Assembly (NCBI GenBank): GCA_013812245.1
Contig: JACCTS010000586.1
Coordinates: forward strand, 1-33,277
Source of the DNA: Rubrobacter sp.
Lineage (GTDB): Bacteria; Actinomycetota; Rubrobacteria; Rubrobacterales; Rubrobacteraceae
Reading direction: 5' to 3'
Length of the DNA: 33,277 nt
Position numbers and translations under genes: made by a program
The notes under the pieces: model-generated
Seen by the model: only the letters and a program-made list of their open reading frames with translations
Databases searched by the model: none
What the model was told of the DNA's origin: nothing
Shown here: positions 20,166 through 29,128 of the stretch, piece after piece
Numbering within the stretch: the stretch's first letter is position 1
Layout: the number at the start of each line of letters is the position of its first letter

Positions 20166-21117
20166 CAACCTCCCTGAGCCCGTAGATAGCGCGACCCCTT
20201 CTCCCGCCTCCGTCCCCTCCGTCGAACTCGAACGCCTGATCTCCACCTACCTCCGAACCCTATCAAGCCCTCAAACCAAAAAAACATATAATACAGAACT
20301 GAGGATGTTCGTCGGATACGTGGAGGGGGAGCTAGAGAAAGGATTGCAGAGAGTAACCGCAGAGGACGTGTCGCTATACCGGGAGCACCTGATAAACCTA
20401 TACGCCCCAGCCACGGCCGCCAAGAAGCTCGCCGTCCTGCGGCGTTTCCTGGTGTTCACGTATATGAGCGGGGTCACGGCGGTGAACCCGGAGGCGTTGC
20501 GGTTCTTCGCCAAGAGCCCGCGTGTCGGCCAGGACCCCGCCTACAACGTGCTGACCGAAGACGAGCTCTCGCGCATGCTGAGTGCCGCGCGCATGTCCAG
20601 CTTCCGCGATTACGCGCTGCTGGCCGTGATGGCGGGATGCGGTCTCCGCGAGGCAGAGGTCGTAGGCATCAAGGTAGGGGACTTCCAAGAGGTGGGGGGG
20701 GATCAGGTATTCCTCCGCGTGATGGGGAAGGGCTCGAAGATTCGCAACGTCCCCATTTCCCCCGACCTCTGGCGCCTGGTACAACGATACGTTCTCCTCT
20801 CCGGCCGTACCTTCACCTCCCAGACAGACGCCCGCAAACCGCTCTTCCCGTCCCGCGAAGGCAAAGACAAACACCTCACAACCCGCGCTATCCGCTACAT
20901 CGTCAAGAAACACGTCCGGACCGCTGGCATCACCAAGCCGATCTCCCCTCACTCCATCCGTCATACCGTCGGCACCAACATGGCCGTCAACGAAGCACCA
21001 CTCCTTGTCATCCAGCAGTTTCTTGGCCACTCAGACCCCAAAACCACCATGCGCTACATCCGCCGCGCCGAAGAACTCGCAGCCAAAGCATATCAATATA
21101 ATACATTACCTCTATGA
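20149..21117 (+). CDS. tyrosine recombinase, XerC/XerD family
   Basis: N-terminal SAM-like domain; catalytic set GLREAE, HSIRH, GHSDPKTTMRY. Confidence 0.93.
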   Translation: MTLTTDNLPEPVDSATPSPASVPSVELERLISTYLRTLSSPQTKKTYNTELRMFVGYVEGELEKGLQRVTAEDVSLYREHLINLYAPATAAKKLAVLRRFLVFTYMSGVTAVNPEALRFFAKSPRVGQDPAYNVLTEDELSRMLSAARMSSFRDYALLAVMAGCGLREAEVVGIKVGDFQEVGGDQVFLRVMGKGSKIRNVPISPDLWRLVQRYVLLSGRTFTSQTDARKPLFPSREGKDKHLTTRAIRYIVKKHVRTAGITKPISPHSIRHTVGTNMAVNEAPLLVIQQFLGHSDPKTTMRYIRRAEELAAKAYQYNTLPL

Positions 21118-21155
21118 TGCGGCATGACAAAACAGCAAGAGAGGAGGCTGGAGGC

Positions 21156-21320
21156 GTGAAGTCCGATATAGACACAGGCGGCTTCCATATAGTCACGGGC
21201 GGAGTGATTCAGCGCGGCGACTTGATCTGGGTGCATGAGAGACGCGACATAAAGTTCAACGATGGCAGGCCGGAGCGCGTCGTCTCCGTGGAGCGCCAAC
21301 AGCCAGACTCGCGAGACTAG
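21156..21320 (+). CDS. small hypothetical protein
   Basis: GTG at 21156 preceded by GGAGGC; VKSDIDTGGFHIVTGGVIQRGDLIWVHERRDIKFNDGRPERVVSVERQQPDSRD; longer ORF-track version from 21114. Confidence 0.4.
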   Translation: MKSDIDTGGFHIVTGGVIQRGDLIWVHERRDIKFNDGRPERVVSVERQQPDSRD

Positions 21321-21564
21321 CATTTCAACCTGCTGATGCTTGAACCCTTGCAGGGTGGGCACCCGCGTCGGCGCTGGGTAAGCGTGCGCAAGCACTTCGT
21401 GGTCAAGCCACTGTGAGGGCATGAGATCGTCAGCAGATGATCCTGTCCAGAAGGCGGCCCGCTGTGTGTGAAGGGAAGTTTTTAGCTGGTTCACCGGAAC
21501 AGGCGTACCGAGATTCCGGCCCCTATTTTGACTTTAGTAAGCGACTACTGCGAATTTCCGAGAA

Positions 21565-21593
21565 TTACACTTATCGGAAACTGGTTATATAAT
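21565..21593 (+). promoter_or_regulatory. sigma70-like promoter TTACAC-N17-TATAAT
   Basis: TTACAC 21565-21570 and TATAAT 21588-21593 with 17-nt spacer; overlapped by TTTCCGA-N12-TCGGAAA inverted repeat. Confidence 0.4.
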
Positions 21594-21596
21594 AGC

Positions 21597-22349
21597 CTAT
21601 CCCAGCGAGTATCTCAGAAAGACCTCATCTCCCGAGATATATACTGAGTTTAACGTGTTTCGCTCCTCCTTCGAGGAGAGGTAGCTCCCGTGAAGGATGG
21701 TCGATGTTTCTCCTGGTGAACCTCCGATCAGCTTCGGGGAGAGTGTGAGGAAGAGCTCGTCGGCCAGGTCATCCGATATGAGGGAGTGATTCAAACTGGG
21801 GCCACCCTCTACCAGGAGCGTATTTACCTGGAAGTCGCGTTTGAGAAGCTTGATGGCCTTTGTGAGATCAGGGTGGCCGGAGAGGTTCGCCGGAGAGGCT
21901 ATGATGTGACCTCGTGATGAGAGGATGTTGCTTCGTTCTCTGGGCGTGAAATCGGGAACCAGGATTATCGTGCGATCCTTCTCCGCATCGAGCAGGTTCT
22001 CCTCCAGCGGAAGATCTCCTGCCCCGGCGACTATCACCGCTAGTGGCTCAGGAGATCTCCGTTCTTCCGATGTGAGAGATATTTTCTCCGCCCTCAAAGA
22101 TCCGGCTCCTACCATCACGGCGTCGGCTTTGGAGCGAAGGATGCGCATGGTCTCCCGATCTATCTGGCTGCCGATACCCCCTGCTTTGCCGTTCACGGTG
22201 ACTCTGCCGTCCAGGGAACTCACCATGTTAATGTAGATATAGGGTATCGAGGGGTCTCTCCGTGGGCTCTCCAGCGGGAATTCGAGGTCTGCATAAATTG
22301 CCTCGACCCTCTCTGTGGGAGGCGGATAAAGCCTGAGGATCTCAGACAA
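21597..22349 (-). CDS. pyrimidine reductase / RibD C-terminal (DHFR-like) domain protein
   Basis: YIYINMVSSLDGRVTVNGKAGGIGSQIDRETMRILRSKADAVMVGAGSLRAE, NTLLVEGGPSLNHSLI, ADELFLTLSPKLIGG. Confidence 0.9.
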   Translation of the reverse strand: MSEILRLYPPPTERVEAIYADLEFPLESPRRDPSIPYIYINMVSSLDGRVTVNGKAGGIGSQIDRETMRILRSKADAVMVGAGSLRAEKISLTSEERRSPEPLAVIVAGAGDLPLEENLLDAEKDRTIILVPDFTPRERSNILSSRGHIIASPANLSGHPDLTKAIKLLKRDFQVNTLLVEGGPSLNHSLISDDLADELFLTLSPKLIGGSPGETSTILHGSYLSSKEERNTLNSVYISGDEVFLRYSLG

Positions 22350-23610
22350 CTCTATATGGTTCGTATCTGAAGACCGCCGAGGGTGGGAGCGTCACTTCCA
22401 TCCTGACTCCCGCCGTGGTCTCGGTGCGGGAGTGTATCTCGGCAAGGCCGTAGAGACTACTGGCTGCCACATACTCGGAATGAGGTATGAGGAGCTCCAT
22501 CCTCTGCCTTCTGGATTCCACCCTACGGTAGATTTCCTCCCGTAGACCTTCCACGCCTCCGATGGCACTCACCAGTATCGCTTCCGCGTGGTTTTTGGAA
22601 ATCTCTCCTTGCTTGCTTTCTGGCAGGAGATCTCGCTTATTGAGGCAGAGTATTATAGGGTTTTCATAGGTATCGCCTTCGAGGACGCTGGCGAGAGTTT
22701 GCTTGACGATTCGGATTTCGTCTTCCAGTTCTTCGCTGGAGGCGTCGGCACAGAGGACTATGATGTCGGCGTCTCTCGCGGCGTCGAGGGTGGATGCGAA
22801 GGACTCTACGAGCTGGGTGGGGAGCTTCCTGATGAACCCCACGGTATCCGTGACCACGAAATCTGGTCTCGAGCTCCCTTTGCCGTTCGCGCTCTTTCCG
22901 TCCACGAGGCGGGTCGTGGTCTCCAGCGTCTCGAAGAGCCAGTCTTTCGTAGATCTGCTGGTTCCGCTGAGGGCGTTGAGGATGGTCGTCTTGCCGGCGT
23001 TGGTGTACCCGACGAGGGCCACGGTCGGAGTGTAGCCTTCCTTGAGGCGGGCTCCCCGTAACTCGCGGGCTGCCTTCTCTTCCTCCAGCTTGCGCCTTAT
23101 GGTGCCCATCTTCTCGCGGATGACACGCCGGTCGTATTCGATCTGCTGTTCGCCCGGTCCCCTCGTTGCGCCCCTGGCCGCGCTTCCCCCGCCGCCTTCC
23201 TGACGCTCCAGGTGCGTCCACATCCCGCGGGCCCGCGGGAGCGTGTACTCCAGCTCCGCAAGCTCGACCTGGAGTTTGCTCGCGGAGTCCCTCGCGTGAG
23301 CCTCGAATATCCGTATGATGAGTTGCGTCCGATCCGCAACACTAACCCCGGCGTCCCTCTCCAGCACCTTGGCCTGCGAAGCCGTCAACTCGTCGTCGGC
23401 CAGAACAAGGGTGGCGTCAGTGGAACGGGCAAGTCCCGCCAACTCTTCCCGCTTACCCTTCCCGAGATAGCCGCTCCCGTCCCTTCGGTTCTGCTCCAGA
23501 ACCCCAACGACCCTCACCCCGAGCGTCTCCGCGAGCCTCCCAAGCTCCTTCAGGTGACGCTCCTCCCCCGCACCTACCAGAACCGCTCTCTCCTCCGATT
23601 TCCCGATCAT
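22342..23610 (-). CDS. hflX: GTPase HflX
   Basis: GPGEQQIEYDRRVIREKMGTIRRKLE, VALVGYTNAGKTTILNALS, DTVGFIRKLPTQLVESFASTLDAARDADI. Confidence 0.96.
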   Translation of the reverse strand: MIGKSEERAVLVGAGEERHLKELGRLAETLGVRVVGVLEQNRRDGSGYLGKGKREELAGLARSTDATLVLADDELTASQAKVLERDAGVSVADRTQLIIRIFEAHARDSASKLQVELAELEYTLPRARGMWTHLERQEGGGGSAARGATRGPGEQQIEYDRRVIREKMGTIRRKLEEEKAARELRGARLKEGYTPTVALVGYTNAGKTTILNALSGTSRSTKDWLFETLETTTRLVDGKSANGKGSSRPDFVVTDTVGFIRKLPTQLVESFASTLDAARDADIIVLCADASSEELEDEIRIVKQTLASVLEGDTYENPIILCLNKRDLLPESKQGEISKNHAEAILVSAIGGVEGLREEIYRRVESRRQRMELLIPHSEYVAASSLYGLAEIHSRTETTAGVRMEVTLPPSAVFRYEPYRVV

Positions 23611-24476
23611 GCCTCCATTATATCATGCATATAATGCGATATACGAGGATCACCAGGGGAGGCAACGATGAGGATTTTTGCTTTGCCTTCCAGCTTTTGT
23701 GCGAGCTTATCGAACCAGCGGATCTGGCGCCTGGCAAGCTGGCGTGTTCGGGTGGCTATCCGCTGCCCGGCTTCCTGGCGTGTGATCTCACCTTCGAGGT
23801 GCATCCGAAGCTCGCGGACGCCGATCGAGGTAGATACGGAAGGGTTGGGCGGCCTGCCGAATCGTTCCATCTCTCCGAGCACCCTCGCCTCTTCGAGGCC
23901 GCATCCGGCTATCGCGGCGGACCTGGTCTCGATGGCATCCTGAAGAAGGTCCCACGCTGGCCGCAAGTAGACCAGTACAGCATCGAGGACGGGCTCGCCC
24001 TCCCAGATGGAACCCCGTGGCTTCGCGCCGGAGATCCTCAGTTCCTCCTCGCGCACCGCCCGCCGTCTGTTGGGCGGTGGCGTCTCCCTGCCTCGAACGA
24101 CATCCTCCGCCCTGGAGCGCGTCTCAGGGGTCACTCGAGGCGCGAGCGGGACACCGAGCAAGACCGCGTTCAGGTACATGCCGGTCCCGGCGTCCAACAC
24201 GACGGGCCCCTCCGCTCTCTTGAGGATGCTCTGCGCGGCCGCCTGATGGCGCGCCACCGTCCATTCCTCCACGACCGAGACCACACCGACCAGCTCAGCT
24301 GGACGCTCCCTGGCCTGGTTGGTGATAATGGGGATCTCGCAGTACACCTGCATCGAGTCCACGGCCACCGTCGTCGCCAAGCCGCAGGCTTCCTCGAGTC
24401 GGAGGGCCAGGGCATCCGCGAGGCGGCTCTTCCCGCTGGCGGTGGGGCCGCAGACGACGAGCGCCTTTCGTTTCAC
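23607..24476 (-). CDS. miaA: tRNA dimethylallyltransferase
   Basis: VVCGPTASGKSRLADALA, DSMQVYCEIPIITNQ, GTGMYLNAVLLG, RQLARRQIRWF. Confidence 0.95.
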   Translation of the reverse strand: MKRKALVVCGPTASGKSRLADALALRLEEACGLATTVAVDSMQVYCEIPIITNQARERPAELVGVVSVVEEWTVARHQAAAQSILKRAEGPVVLDAGTGMYLNAVLLGVPLAPRVTPETRSRAEDVVRGRETPPPNRRRAVREEELRISGAKPRGSIWEGEPVLDAVLVYLRPAWDLLQDAIETRSAAIAGCGLEEARVLGEMERFGRPPNPSVSTSIGVRELRMHLEGEITRQEAGQRIATRTRQLARRQIRWFDKLAQKLEGKAKILIVASPGDPRISHYMHDIMEA

Positions 24477-24501
24477 CCCGTTCGGCGGTGCATCCGGTAC
24501 T

Positions 24502-25863
24502 TCAGGCGAGAGGCTCTCCCGCGTACAGCACGTGCGGTCCTGCGGACTCTATCCTGGCCCGCGTATAGTTGCCCGGAGGTGAGTCGGTGGCTACGTGCAC
24601 GGCGTGGCCGCTCCACGTCTCGCCAACAGCCTTGCCACCCTCCGACCGGCCGTGGCGAATATAGATGTCTTCCAGGTTCCCGATCTTGCGCTGGTTCCTC
24701 TCGAACGCTCCGCGCTCCACCGCGCGCAGCACCTGCATGAATCGGCGCTGCGCAACCTCTGGCGGCACTTCGTCGCCCATATCCGCAGCCTCCGTGCCCC
24801 TTCTCGGGGAGAACTTGAACACGTAGGCCGAGTCGAAGCCGCATTCCCCGACCAGCTTCAGGGTCTCCTCGTGGTCCTGCGCCGTCTCGCCGGGGTGCCC
24901 GACTATTATGTCGGTGCTCAGGGTGCCTCCAGGCACGTTCTCCCGGAACACTTCGATCTTCCTGCGATACCTCTCGGCCTTGTAGCCGCGGTGCATGATC
25001 TTCAACATCCGGTCGGAACCCGACTGCACCGGCAGATGCAGCCTTTTCACTATCGAGGGTTTCTCCCCGATAGCCCGAAGCGTCCTGTCCTCCATGTTTG
25101 AGGGATGGCTCGTCGTAAACCACACCCTCGGCGCTACCTCTGCCACCTGCTCTAGGAGATCACAGAACTTCTTGCCGTCGCCAGACGGGTCCCGCCACGC
25201 ATCCACCGTCTGACCGAGCAACGTCACGTAACTCGTACCGCTCGCCACCAGCCTCTCGACCTCGGCTACAACGTTCTCCAGCGGTCTGCACACCATCCTT
25301 CCCCTGACGGAAGGCACGATGCAGTAGCTGCACTGGTAGTTGCAGCCCGTCATTATCGTGATGAAGGCACTGCTCGCCCCCTTTGTCCCGGGCAGTTCCG
25401 GCGTGAACGTCTCCCTCATCGTAGGCAGTCCTACGAACTCCGCCAGTTCGTAGGTATTATGAGTACCCAGTACGAGGTCTATACCGTACTGTTCCCGCAG
25501 TTCTTGCGACTCTTCGGCGGCGCCGATGCAGCCGGTGAGGGCGACCTTCTTGACGCGTCCCTCGCGCTTGAGGCGGACCAGTTCGCCGAGGTGGCCGCGG
25601 ACGCGGTCGACGGCGTTCTCGCGGACATAGCAGGTGTTGAGGATCACCACGTCGGCGTCCTCGTAGGAGTGGACCTCGGCGTAGCCGGCGTCGAGGATCA
25701 TGCGCCGCATCCGGTCGGAGTCGTGGACGTTCATCTGGCACCCGAACGTGCGGATACAGGCTGTTCCCATCGCGCCCTCCGTCCGGGCGGATTCCGCAGT
25801 CTCGTGACCGCCCTTGCGCAACAGCGGTATCGGACGTTGCGGGGTTACGCTCTTCTTTATCAC
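24502..25863 (-). CDS. miaB: tRNA-2-methylthio-N6-dimethylallyladenosine synthase
   Basis: IRTFGCQMNVHDSDRM, NTCYVRENAVDRV, radical SAM GCNYQCSYCIVPSVRGR, C-terminal TRAM-like region. Start may be internal (MGTACIRTFGCQMN). Confidence 0.95.
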   Translation of the reverse strand: MIKKSVTPQRPIPLLRKGGHETAESARTEGAMGTACIRTFGCQMNVHDSDRMRRMILDAGYAEVHSYEDADVVILNTCYVRENAVDRVRGHLGELVRLKREGRVKKVALTGCIGAAEESQELREQYGIDLVLGTHNTYELAEFVGLPTMRETFTPELPGTKGASSAFITIMTGCNYQCSYCIVPSVRGRMVCRPLENVVAEVERLVASGTSYVTLLGQTVDAWRDPSGDGKKFCDLLEQVAEVAPRVWFTTSHPSNMEDRTLRAIGEKPSIVKRLHLPVQSGSDRMLKIMHRGYKAERYRRKIEVFRENVPGGTLSTDIIVGHPGETAQDHEETLKLVGECGFDSAYVFKFSPRRGTEAADMGDEVPPEVAQRRFMQVLRAVERGAFERNQRKIGNLEDIYIRHGRSEGGKAVGETWSGHAVHVATDSPPGNYTRARIESAGPHVLYAGEPLA

Positions 25864-26810
25864 TCGTACTCTTCCTCCGGCTCGAAGACCCTGGCTTTCA
25901 GGACGATCTCTCCGGCCCGGGACCGAACCTCAAGCTCCCCGATCCCGAGGTAGCTCGCCCCGGCAGACCGGCTCAGTATAGCGGAGATCTCACGCAACTC
26001 CTCCGGTCCCAGCGAAAGAGAGGGCGCACCCGGATTCCCACCACCGCCCACCGTTTCCTTACCTGCAACGTCTTCCTCTGCTTCACGCGAGACGGCGGCC
26101 ACCGGCGACACCTCCCCGTTCACAACCCTCAGCACCGTTCTGGAGGACACCATGAGCCCCACCTCGCGTGCAAATCCCACCACCCCCTCCGATCCATCCC
26201 GCACCCAGTCTGGGTGTATTATGTGGTTATACAGGATAGTGGCGAGGATGCGGGCCGGGGACGCGAGGTAGACGTTTATTGGAGGATTGGCGCCGGGCGG
26301 GGTTTGTTCCAGGAAAGCGCGGAGGGTGGCGTGGAGGTTGGATCTCGAGGGCCGGGAGCCGGACTGTAGTGTGCGTTCCGGGAGTATGCGGGTATCGAGG
26401 ACCACGCGGATGGCGGTCGGCGAGGCCGCGGAGACGACATCGGCCTCCAAGGCAACGCGCCGGATGTGGTACAGCGAAAGGCCGGCGCCGTGAGGCGCGC
26501 CATGGGGCGTGGAGCCCGAGTCCGAGACGGGCGCGAGGTGACGCGTGGTGACGCCAGGCTCGAAGACGAGGTTCCGGTGGGTTTCAGGAATGCCGCGTCC
26601 GTCGTCCAGGACGGTGAGATTCCTGAAACGACGACCCTTCAGGACGGAGGCGACGTAAACGTTGCGGGCTCCGGCATCGCGGGCGTTGCGGACGAGCTCG
26701 CGCAGGGCGTCCTCGACGCTGTTGATACGAGAGGGGCCGCGGCGCGAGCCTTCCACGCCCGTCAGGCGGGCGAAACCGGAGCCAAGATCCCGGTACGGCC
26801 CCTCAGACAT
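25860..26810 (-). CDS. orphan GHKL (HATPase_c) ATP-binding protein
   Basis: N box ALRELVRNARDAGARNVYV, G1 box DDGRGIP, G2-like GAPHGAGLSLYHIRR; no histidine-kinase or full MutL architecture. Confidence 0.8.
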   Translation of the reverse strand: MSEGPYRDLGSGFARLTGVEGSRRGPSRINSVEDALRELVRNARDAGARNVYVASVLKGRRFRNLTVLDDGRGIPETHRNLVFEPGVTTRHLAPVSDSGSTPHGAPHGAGLSLYHIRRVALEADVVSAASPTAIRVVLDTRILPERTLQSGSRPSRSNLHATLRAFLEQTPPGANPPINVYLASPARILATILYNHIIHPDWVRDGSEGVVGFAREVGLMVSSRTVLRVVNGEVSPVAAVSREAEEDVAGKETVGGGGNPGAPSLSLGPEELREISAILSRSAGASYLGIGELEVRSRAGEIVLKARVFEPEEEYE

Positions 26811-26859
26811 GGCGTACTCTCCTACAGAGGTTCGTTGAGAACTCTACGAGATATCCAGG

Positions 26860-28404
26860 CTACCGGGCGACCTCGCTCACGCGGCTCTCACGAATTACGG
26901 TGACCTTAATCTGGCCAGGGTACTCGAGGTCGTGTTCGATCTGCTTGGAGATATCCAGGGCCAGCTTGGCGGCGATGCGGTCGTCGACCTCCGAAGGCTG
27001 TACCATCACCCGAACCTCACGTCCGGCCTGAATAGCGTACGCCTTGTCCACGCCGCGGTGGCCGAGGGCTATATCCTCCAGGGACCGCAGACGCTCGATG
27101 TACTTCTCGGTAGTCTCGCGGCGAGCGCCGGGACGGGCGGCGGAGACTGCGTCGGCGGTCGCGACCAGCACGTCCTCCACGGTCTCCATCTCGATCTCGT
27201 GGTGGTGGGCGGAGATCGCCCGGACCACGTCGTCGGACTCGCCGCTCTTCTTGGCGAAACGCCCGCCGATGAGCGCGTGAGTCCCCTCGACCTCGTGGTC
27301 TATAGCCTTGCCAACGTCGTGGAGGAGAGCGCCACGTCGCGCAAGCTTCACGTTGGCCCCGAGTTCCTGGGCCATCATGCCGCACAGGTTGGCGACTTCG
27401 ACCGAGTGGGCGAGAACGTTCTGGCCGTATGAGGTGCGGTACTTCAGGGCGCCGAGGAGCCGTATCAGGTCTCCGTGCATGCCGCCGGAGATGTTGGCGT
27501 CGTAGAGCGCCTGGCGCCCGGCGGCCTTCATTTCCTTCTCGGTGTCTTTGCGGGCCTTGGAGACGATCTGCTCGATGCGCCCCGGATGGATGCGCCCGTC
27601 CTGCACAAGCCGACCCATCGAGACACGCGCCACCTCACGCCGCACCGGGTCGAAGCTGGAGAGCACGACCGTCTCCGGGGTATCGTCGATGATCACGTCC
27701 ACCCCTGTCGCCGCCTCGAACGCCCTGATGTTCCGGCCCTCGCGGCCTATAACGCGGCCCTTCATGTCGTCGGAAGGCAGCGCGACGGCCTTGACGGTGG
27801 ACTCCGCGGTGAGGTCTGAGGCCAGTCGCTCCATGGTGGTGGAGACAATCCTGCGCGCTTCCGCGTCGGCCCGCTCCTCGGCCTCCATCGTCCGGTCGCG
27901 CACGAGTCGCCCGAGGCGGTCTTCCAACTCGGTCTCAAGGCTGGAGAACAACCTGCTCTCCGCCTCCGCACGGGTGAGGCCGGCGATCTCCTCCAGCGCC
28001 CGGACGTGATCCGCCTCGCGGGACTTGAGGTCTTCTTCTGCCAACCGGAGTTTATCCTCGGCCTCCGAGATCCTGCGCCGGCGTTCGTCGAGTTCCCCGT
28101 CGCGCCGGTCGAGGGCTGTGTCGCGGTTGTCCAGGCGCTCCTCGACGCGGGCGACCTCAGCCCGCCGGGCACGCACCTCGGCTTCAGCTTCATCTTTTAT
28201 CCGTAGAGCTGCCTCTTTGGCGGCCAGCTCGGATTCGCGCCGGGACGAGTCGGCGGCGCGTTTGGCATCCTCGATGATGGAATCGGCGTCAGTCCGGGCT
28301 CCAGCCTGGCGGGATGCCACGTTCCGCTTGTAGACGAAGTATCCCAGGAGGGCGCCGAGGATGAGCCCGGCGGCCAGTCCCAGGACCAGTAAAAGGTAAG
28401 TCAC
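26860..28404 (-). CDS. rny: ribonuclease Y
   Basis: N-terminal TM, coiled coil, KH (GRVIGREGRNIRAFEAATGVDVIIDDTPETVVLSSFDPVRREVAR), HD domain (LLHDVGKAIDHEVEGTHA). Confidence 0.97.
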   Translation of the reverse strand: MTYLLLVLGLAAGLILGALLGYFVYKRNVASRQAGARTDADSIIEDAKRAADSSRRESELAAKEAALRIKDEAEAEVRARRAEVARVEERLDNRDTALDRRDGELDERRRRISEAEDKLRLAEEDLKSREADHVRALEEIAGLTRAEAESRLFSSLETELEDRLGRLVRDRTMEAEERADAEARRIVSTTMERLASDLTAESTVKAVALPSDDMKGRVIGREGRNIRAFEAATGVDVIIDDTPETVVLSSFDPVRREVARVSMGRLVQDGRIHPGRIEQIVSKARKDTEKEMKAAGRQALYDANISGGMHGDLIRLLGALKYRTSYGQNVLAHSVEVANLCGMMAQELGANVKLARRGALLHDVGKAIDHEVEGTHALIGGRFAKKSGESDDVVRAISAHHHEIEMETVEDVLVATADAVSAARPGARRETTEKYIERLRSLEDIALGHRGVDKAYAIQAGREVRVMVQPSEVDDRIAAKLALDISKQIEHDLEYPGQIKVTVIRESRVSEVAR

Positions 28405-28456
28405 GAGTTTTCCTCCAACAAGGCCGCCCTTGCGGCGGCCGGATCATAGTGTCCGA

Positions 28457-29083
28457 CTATTCACCGGCTTCCGGCGACCCGGCCTCCCGATACCTACGGG
28501 CGACCTCTGCGCAAACATCCGCCGAGTAGCCTCGGCGTGTCAGAAAGCCGTAGACCCGGCGCGCTTCTGCGTCGGACCCTCCCGTATTATAACGCCGCGA
28601 TGCCGCGGATAAAGCATCGTCAAGCTCGGAATGGTCCGCGAACTCTTCTTCCACGGCTCTCTGAGCCGTTTCGGGGTTCACGCCGCTCTTGCGGAGATCC
28701 GCCGTGACCCGTCGGGGACCGTATTTGCGTGCCCGTTGCCTGGCGACGTTGCGAGCGAACTCCTCGTCATCCACGTACCCCAGTTCCCGGAGACGATCCA
28801 CGACCGACTGGATGGTCTCCTCTCCGAATTCCCTACGTCTGAGGCGATCCCGGATCTCGCCTTCCGAACGAGCGCGATATCCGAGCAAATTCAAAGCCCG
28901 GCCCATCGCGAGCGCCCGCTCGCCGGCGATCCTGGCTTCCTCGAGTTCCCCATCGGAAAGCGTAGCCCCCTTGTAGAGACCGCGCTCCGCCGCCACCCCG
29001 GCGTCTATCTCCGCCCAGAGCTCGCCCTCGACAAAGACCCTGGCACGCCCCTGGCGCTCCCGTATGCCGGTTACCCGGGGCAC
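28457..29083 (-). CDS. recX: regulatory protein RecX
   Basis: ALNLLGYRARSEGEIRDRLRRREFGEETIQSVVDRLRELGYVDDEEFARNVARQRARKYGPRRVTADLRKSGV; directly downstream of recA. Confidence 0.93.
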   Translation of the reverse strand: MPRVTGIRERQGRARVFVEGELWAEIDAGVAAERGLYKGATLSDGELEEARIAGERALAMGRALNLLGYRARSEGEIRDRLRRREFGEETIQSVVDRLRELGYVDDEEFARNVARQRARKYGPRRVTADLRKSGVNPETAQRAVEEEFADHSELDDALSAASRRYNTGGSDAEARRVYGFLTRRGYSADVCAEVARRYREAGSPEAGE

Positions 29084-29128
29084 GCTCTACCGGAGCCGGT
29101 CTCGCTGGCCACACCTGAAAGAAAGCGC

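Noticed and set aside
21339-21410. tRNA-like element ending GGTCAAGCCA
   Set aside because: No T-arm GTTCRANYC or anticodon arm in proper spacing; considered only as a generic structured RNA candidate.
21093-21494. - strand 133-aa ORF antisense to the Xer 3' end and gap
   Set aside because: No recognisable domain, overlaps xer C-terminus, unusual His/Cys-rich composition; likely chance.
26800-26850. GTTC-N5-GAAC upstream of the GHKL gene as a LexA box
   Set aside because: Arm orientation is inverted relative to the GAAC-N4-GTTC LexA consensus.
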